A stretch of DNA of 64,000 nt from Pegoplata infirma (taxonomy: Eukaryota; Arthropoda; Insecta; Diptera; Anthomyiidae). Where the stretch lies: contig OY992538.1 in assembly GCA_963921195.1 (NCBI GenBank), forward strand, positions 9,510,330 to 9,574,329, in the 5' to 3' direction. The stretch's first letter is position 1, and the number at the start of each line of letters is the position of its first letter. Below are positions 39,101-42,100 of the stretch, in pieces. The notes beneath the pieces were generated by a model. That model was not told where the DNA came from. It ran no database searches and worked only from the letters and a program-made list of their open reading frames with translations. Made by a program: the position numbers and the translations under genes.

Positions 39101-42100
39101 ATCTGAGCTCAATTCATCACTATCCCTTATATCCAAACATCTTGTTGATATTCCTTTATACACCACGAAATCAAGAAGATCCGGAATTTTATTAATATCA
39201 GTAGGCCAATAAGTAGGTCTTCCTGTTGACAAAACTGAATAGTGATATTTTTGAACACACTTGTATAGTTCTCTGCCTTTAGGATTTAAAATCCGAGAAC
39301 CCCACCATGTATGTTTGGCATTATAATCGCCACCAACAATAAATCGCGTACCTAAATTTTTGAAAAAGTTAAAATAATCCTGACATTCGATGTTATGTCT
39401 AGGAGGAGAGTATATGGCATAGATTGATATCGCATCATTGTCGCAATTTATTTTTATACCTGCAGCTTGAATAGTGGGTAGATTATATTCTTCAAGAACT
39501 TCGTATTTAATAGAAGATTTTATAAGAATTGCGGCACCAGCATGCGCACGATTACCTGGGTGATTTGCAGTAATTAAGTCATAACCTCTTATTCGAAAAT
39601 AACTTCTCGAAGTGAAATGCGTTTCAGATATTAAAAAAATATCTATGTAATTTGTATGTAGAAAAATTTCAGCTTCCTGTGTGTGATTTGAAAGGCCGTT
39701 GGCGTTCCATATTGCAATTCTTAAGTTTATTTGCATAATTTTTCTATTAAAACGCTCATCATACCGATGAGTTTATCAATTTTTGTCATTAAGTTGGTGT
39801 TAAAATTGTCACAATTGTTTACGTTGTTAGTTTGAGCAACTCCTGCGTAAGATTGCTGATTAAAATTTGTACCTCTTTGAGAGTTAAAGTTTGGATGACT
39901 TGGTAATTGTGGATAATCTTGTTGACGATATGAAAAATTAGGATTTTGATTCTGTTGTCTTTGGGAATTATTATAGTTTCTTCTTTCAATAAGATGTTTA
40001 TAAACTCTACATCCTTTATAATTGGCAGTATGGTTCTGCAAGCAATGAACGCACACAGGGGGGACATTTTGATCTTTGGTACATTCGGCTGTTGAATGGC
40101 CAAGACCACATTTCACACATCTAAATGGTCTCTTACAATAAGACTTAGTATGACCAAACAATTGGCAGCGATAGCATTGAACTAATTCATTAGATTTACG
40201 TGGAGGTTCGATTTTAACTAAAGCATTGCATATGTATCGCAAGTTATAAATATCTTTGTTGTTTTCTTTTGGATCAAGATCAATATAGAACATCGGTAAG
40301 TTTTCCTTATTCACACGACTTTTTACATTAATTATGTTCCTAACTTCATGACCTTGCAATAGTAATTCAACTTTTATGTCCGTGGCTGGAGTTGAAGGGT
40401 GGATACCTTTCATAACTACTCTAAATGCACGTTCTTGCCTAATTTGAAAAGTATTGTAGCTAATGTTAGAACTATCTAATGATTTTACTAGTTTTCTGTA
40501 AGAATCTACAGAACCTATCTTAAGCATAACCTGGTTTCTTAACGATTTATAACTAATTTCACTCTTAGGAATAACTTTTGTTAAATTAGTAATCATTTTA
40601 TTCACATCTGTAACATCTGGTATAAATATTGGTGGTGGCTTTATTGTTGATTGTTGTACTTCTGGCATATCTTCTTCATTTGTTTCATTTGTTTCAAGTG
40701 CTGCAAATCTGTTCGATGACGTTGATGGTTCATTGTTATTGTTGTTTATATTTGAATTTAAATTTGAATTTAAATCATTGTTGTTATAATTGGTATTTGG
40801 TTTTTTATGTTCATGCTTATTAGGCGAATTTTGTTGTTTTCTTTTAACAGCTCTAGTTGTTGGTACTTGCTGCCAACCAGTATCAACTCCATCACTATCC
40901 CCTGTCATTGTAATAACAACAAGGCTAGTGCTGTAGTTAAATTGTAATTGTTTTTACAACAATAATTTGTTATTTTATTTTTGTGGAATGTTAATCCCCA
41001 GATTAAAACACTAATCTGTTTGTTTGTTTGTTAAGAAAAATAATAATTTACTAATTATTCACAATACACGTCCGTTTACAACCACGGTTGATGAAAGACT
41101 TCTTTAATATATGAAAAAAATTCTTGCAGTCAGAGAAATTTTATCCAAATCTATGAAATATATGGGGCATTCCATGTCAAATCGGACACTTTGACGAATT
41201 TTTATTTTAGATTTTCCCAATTTGTTTACAGTTTTTAGTACCCTTCGAAAACTCCTTCGTTAAAAATTTTCATATTTTTTTAATGACCCGTGCAAAAGAT
41301 ATCGAGTTTTTAAAAATTGGTAGTTTGCTCCTTTACTCAAAATTCTTTGACTCATAACTTCTTCAATAATGTTCCAAATTTCAAATTTTTTTCTTCAAAA
41401 TTTTTGTTTTTTTGCGTACTTTCTAAAAAAAAAATCCCAAAAAATTCTTAAAAGCGTTCTACACCATTTACAGATGTAATTCGAAAAAGATCAATTGTAA
41501 TTCGAAGATTCTATTTGTAATTCGAAGATTCCATTTGTAATTTGAAGATTCCATTTGTAATTCGAAGATTCCATTTGTAATTCGAATACTCCAATTGTAA
41601 TTCGAAGATTCCATTTGTAATTCGAAGATTCCAATTGTAATTCGAAAAAGATCAATTGTAATTCGAAAAAGATCAATTGTAATTCGAAAAAGATCAATTG
41701 TAATACGAAAAAGATCAATTGTAATTCGTAAAAGATCAATTGTAATTCGTAAAAGATCAATTGTAATTCGAAGATTCCAATTGTAATTCGAAAAATGTCA
41801 ACTGTATTTCCATTGATATTTTTTGAATTACAATTGGAATCTTTCTTTTACTTTCTAAAAAAAAAATCCCAAAAAATTCTTAAAAGCGTTCTACACCATT
41901 TACAGATGTAATTCGAAAAAGATCAATTGTAATTCGAAGATTCTATTTGTAATTCGAAGATTCCATTTGTAATTTGAAGATTCCATTTGTAATTCGAAGA
42001 TTCCATTTGTAATTCGAATACTCCAATTGTAATTCGAAGATTCCATTTGTAATTCGAAGATTCCAATTGTAATTCGAAAAAGATCAATTGTAATTCGAAA

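Larger units (their letters stand above)
36896..41099 (-). mobile_element. Apparently complete Jockey-type non-LTR retrotransposon
   Basis: 4.2 kb, minus orientation: 5' UTR 41099-40909, ORF1 40908-39727, ORF2 39736-37037, 3' UTR 37036-36912, A tail 36911-36896. Flanked by a perfect 13-bp duplication. The minus-strand 5' end begins GTCTTTCATCAACCG and has GGACGTG at about +27 to +33, a downstream promoter element of the kind that internal promoters of Jockey-clade elements use. Both ORFs lack stops or frameshifts, so the copy is young and possibly active. Inserted in PDZ intron 1, sense to the gene. Confidence 0.92.
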
